DNA of 6,048 bases. Source: Gammaproteobacteria bacterium. Its GTDB lineage: Bacteria; Pseudomonadota; Gammaproteobacteria; Pseudomonadales; Azotimanducaceae. The stretch is from contig JAUIKX010000225.1 of NCBI GenBank assembly GCA_030430515.1, positions 1-6,048 on the forward strand. Direction: 5' to 3'. The translations under genes were made by a program, and so were the position numbers. Below, piece by piece: positions 5,265 through 6,048 of the stretch (position 1 is its first letter; the number at the start of each line of letters is the position of its first letter). The notes beneath the pieces are model-generated. The model did no database searches. It was not told where the DNA came from and saw only the letters and a list, made by a program, of their open reading frames with translations.

Positions 5265-6048
5265 ACGCGATCTCCAATTCCTGTTTGTTGAACCGCGACG
5301 GCATCAGCCTGCGCAGCGCATCGAAAGATTTTTTCACCCAGTCGTCGTAAACGCCTTCCCAGCTGCGGCGCATATTGATTTCGTGGAGCGAAATGGCCTG
5401 CTCCTCGAACGGATAGGCCTGCTCTTCCAGCAGAATTTCGTACTGAGCCAGCTCCAGCTCGGAGAGATTGTCCGGCCGATCAGATTTCATGATCGCGCCG
5501 CCAAGATGCTGGTAGAGCTCCGCAATGTGGAAAGTGGCCGCGGTGGCGAGCTCGAGCACCTTGTACGCCGCCACGCTCTCAAACGCCGAGACGGTCGCTT
5601 TCAGCGCCTGCTGTTTTTTCTTGAGGCTCCTCGCCAGCGGATGGGTCAGCTCGAGCGCCTCGAACTCACGCAGTTGGTCCTGAGCGAGAAAATAGCTGTC
5701 ATGCGCTGCGACGTGAGTCATACGGTCTGTCGCATCGCCGCCCAGCTTTCCGTGAAGCGCTATTTTTTCTTTCTTCCAGATGCGCATGGCCTCGGCATCA
5801 CCCTGCGACTCAAAAAGCGTGTCGAGCTGGTGCATGGCTTCAAAGCGCAGGTCGGCGGGCTCGGGATCATGGCTGACATACCGCTGAAACTGCTCGATGG
5901 CTGCCGGGGTGTCTTCGACCTTCAGGTAGAGCTCCGCAACCGCTTCGCGCGCCCGTTTCGGTCGAAAATTTGGTTCATAAACGACACAGTTAACCCGCTC
6001 CTCATCTCCCTCATCCTCCGCATATAACGTCAGCGGAATGCCGCGCCC
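5245..6048 (-). CDS. Large helical-repeat (TPR-like) protein, N-terminus beyond window edge
   Basis: The minus frame is open from the right edge to TAG at 5247-5245, giving 267 C-terminal residues; the start is outside the window. An internal ATG at 5835 is not the start, because 71 further codons upstream read as sensible helical-repeat protein (REAVAELYLKVEDTPAAIEQFQRYV, then a DPEPADLRFEAMHQL turn). The segment is all helical and rich in Glu, Lys, Ala and Leu. TPR-like helix pairs are visible near the window edge, and a charged coiled-coil-like region (LARSLKKKQQALKATVSAFE) follows. Next is a degenerate helical end with LATAATFHIAELYQHLG and a conserved-looking tail (YPFEEQAISLHEINMRRSWEG). 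Such proteins act as scaffolds. It overlaps the TPR lipoprotein gene by 20 bases and heads the visible operon. It resembles in place and type the large periplasmic TPR protein GltD/AgmU of Myxococcus, but only the C-terminus can be judged. Confidence 0.85.
   Translation of the reverse strand, partial: GRGIPLTLYAEDEGDEERVNCVVYEPNFRPKRAREAVAELYLKVEDTPAAIEQFQRYVSHDPEPADLRFEAMHQLDTLFESQGDAEAMRIWKKEKIALHGKLGGDATDRMTHVAAHDSYFLAQDQLREFEALELTHPLARSLKKKQQALKATVSAFESVAAYKVLELATAATFHIAELYQHLGGAIMKSDRPDNLSELELAQYEILLEEQAYPFEEQAISLHEINMRRSWEGVYDDWVKKSFDALRRLMPSRFNKQELEIAYVEVIY
5272..5275 (-). promoter_or_regulatory. Ribosome binding site of the TPR lipoprotein, inside the upstream gene
   Basis: GGAG on the minus strand sits seven bases before ATG 5264 and lies within the last codons of the upstream TPR-like gene. 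It supports the overlapping start, which also yields an intact lipoprotein signal peptide. Confidence 0.65.

Noticed and set aside
5095..6027. 310-codon open frame on the plus strand
   Set aside because: It runs opposite the two TPR-type genes, shows no recognisable domain, and its peptide is rich in Arg, Leu and Val as expected for the antisense of GC-rich coding DNA. The minus frames carry clear TPR patterns, a lipobox and a ribosome site.
1..6048. tRNA, rRNA, CRISPR arrays, insertion sequences, attachment sites
   Set aside because: No repeat arrays, transposase-like frames, terminal inverted repeats or tRNA-like folds were seen on either strand. Almost every base lies inside a supported gene.

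Overview
The window is about 60% GC (estimated by eye). All eight genes I can support lie on the minus strand, so they are transcribed from high to low coordinates. The protein families and the codon usage suggest a gammaproteobacterium, or a close relative with an outer membrane. The genus cannot be told from this sequence.

Layout in transcription order. (1) 6048-5245: the C-terminal 267 residues of a TPR-type repeat protein whose start lies beyond the right edge. (2) 5264-4632: a TPR lipoprotein. (3) 4635-4348: a 95-residue secreted protein of unknown function. (4) 4327-3671: a MotA/TolQ/ExbB proton-channel protein. (5) 3637-3110: a first ExbD/TolR-like protein, with a GTG start. (6) 3113-2541: a second ExbD/TolR-like protein. 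(7) 2544-1618: a TonB-like, proline-rich transmembrane protein with an AgmX/PglI-type C-terminal domain. (8) 1605-1072: a membrane-anchored DUF4124 protein. After 62 bp comes (9) 1009-1: an M20-family amidohydrolase with a signal peptide, cut by the left edge. Genes 1-8 overlap or are separated by no more than 33 bp, so they look like one operon whose promoter lies outside the window. Genes 1 and 9 are both partial.

Genes 4-7 make a complete energy-transducing module. The ExbB-like channel and two ExbD-like subunits would use the proton motive force, and the TonB-like protein would carry the motion across the periplasm. The TPR proteins and the small secreted protein would be periplasmic or outer-membrane partners. 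The gene set resembles the core of the Myxococcus Agl-Glt machine (AglR/AglQ/AglS plus TPR and PglI/AgmX-type Glt proteins). Homologous clusters of unknown function are known in non-gliding Proteobacteria. The most striking residue-level feature is that one ExbD paralog has Asn where the proton-carrying Asp should be, while the other keeps the Asp. This suggests an asymmetric ExbD heterodimer.

No RNA gene, mobile element, CRISPR array or convincing Rho-independent terminator was seen. No gene-free stretch exceeds 62 bp.
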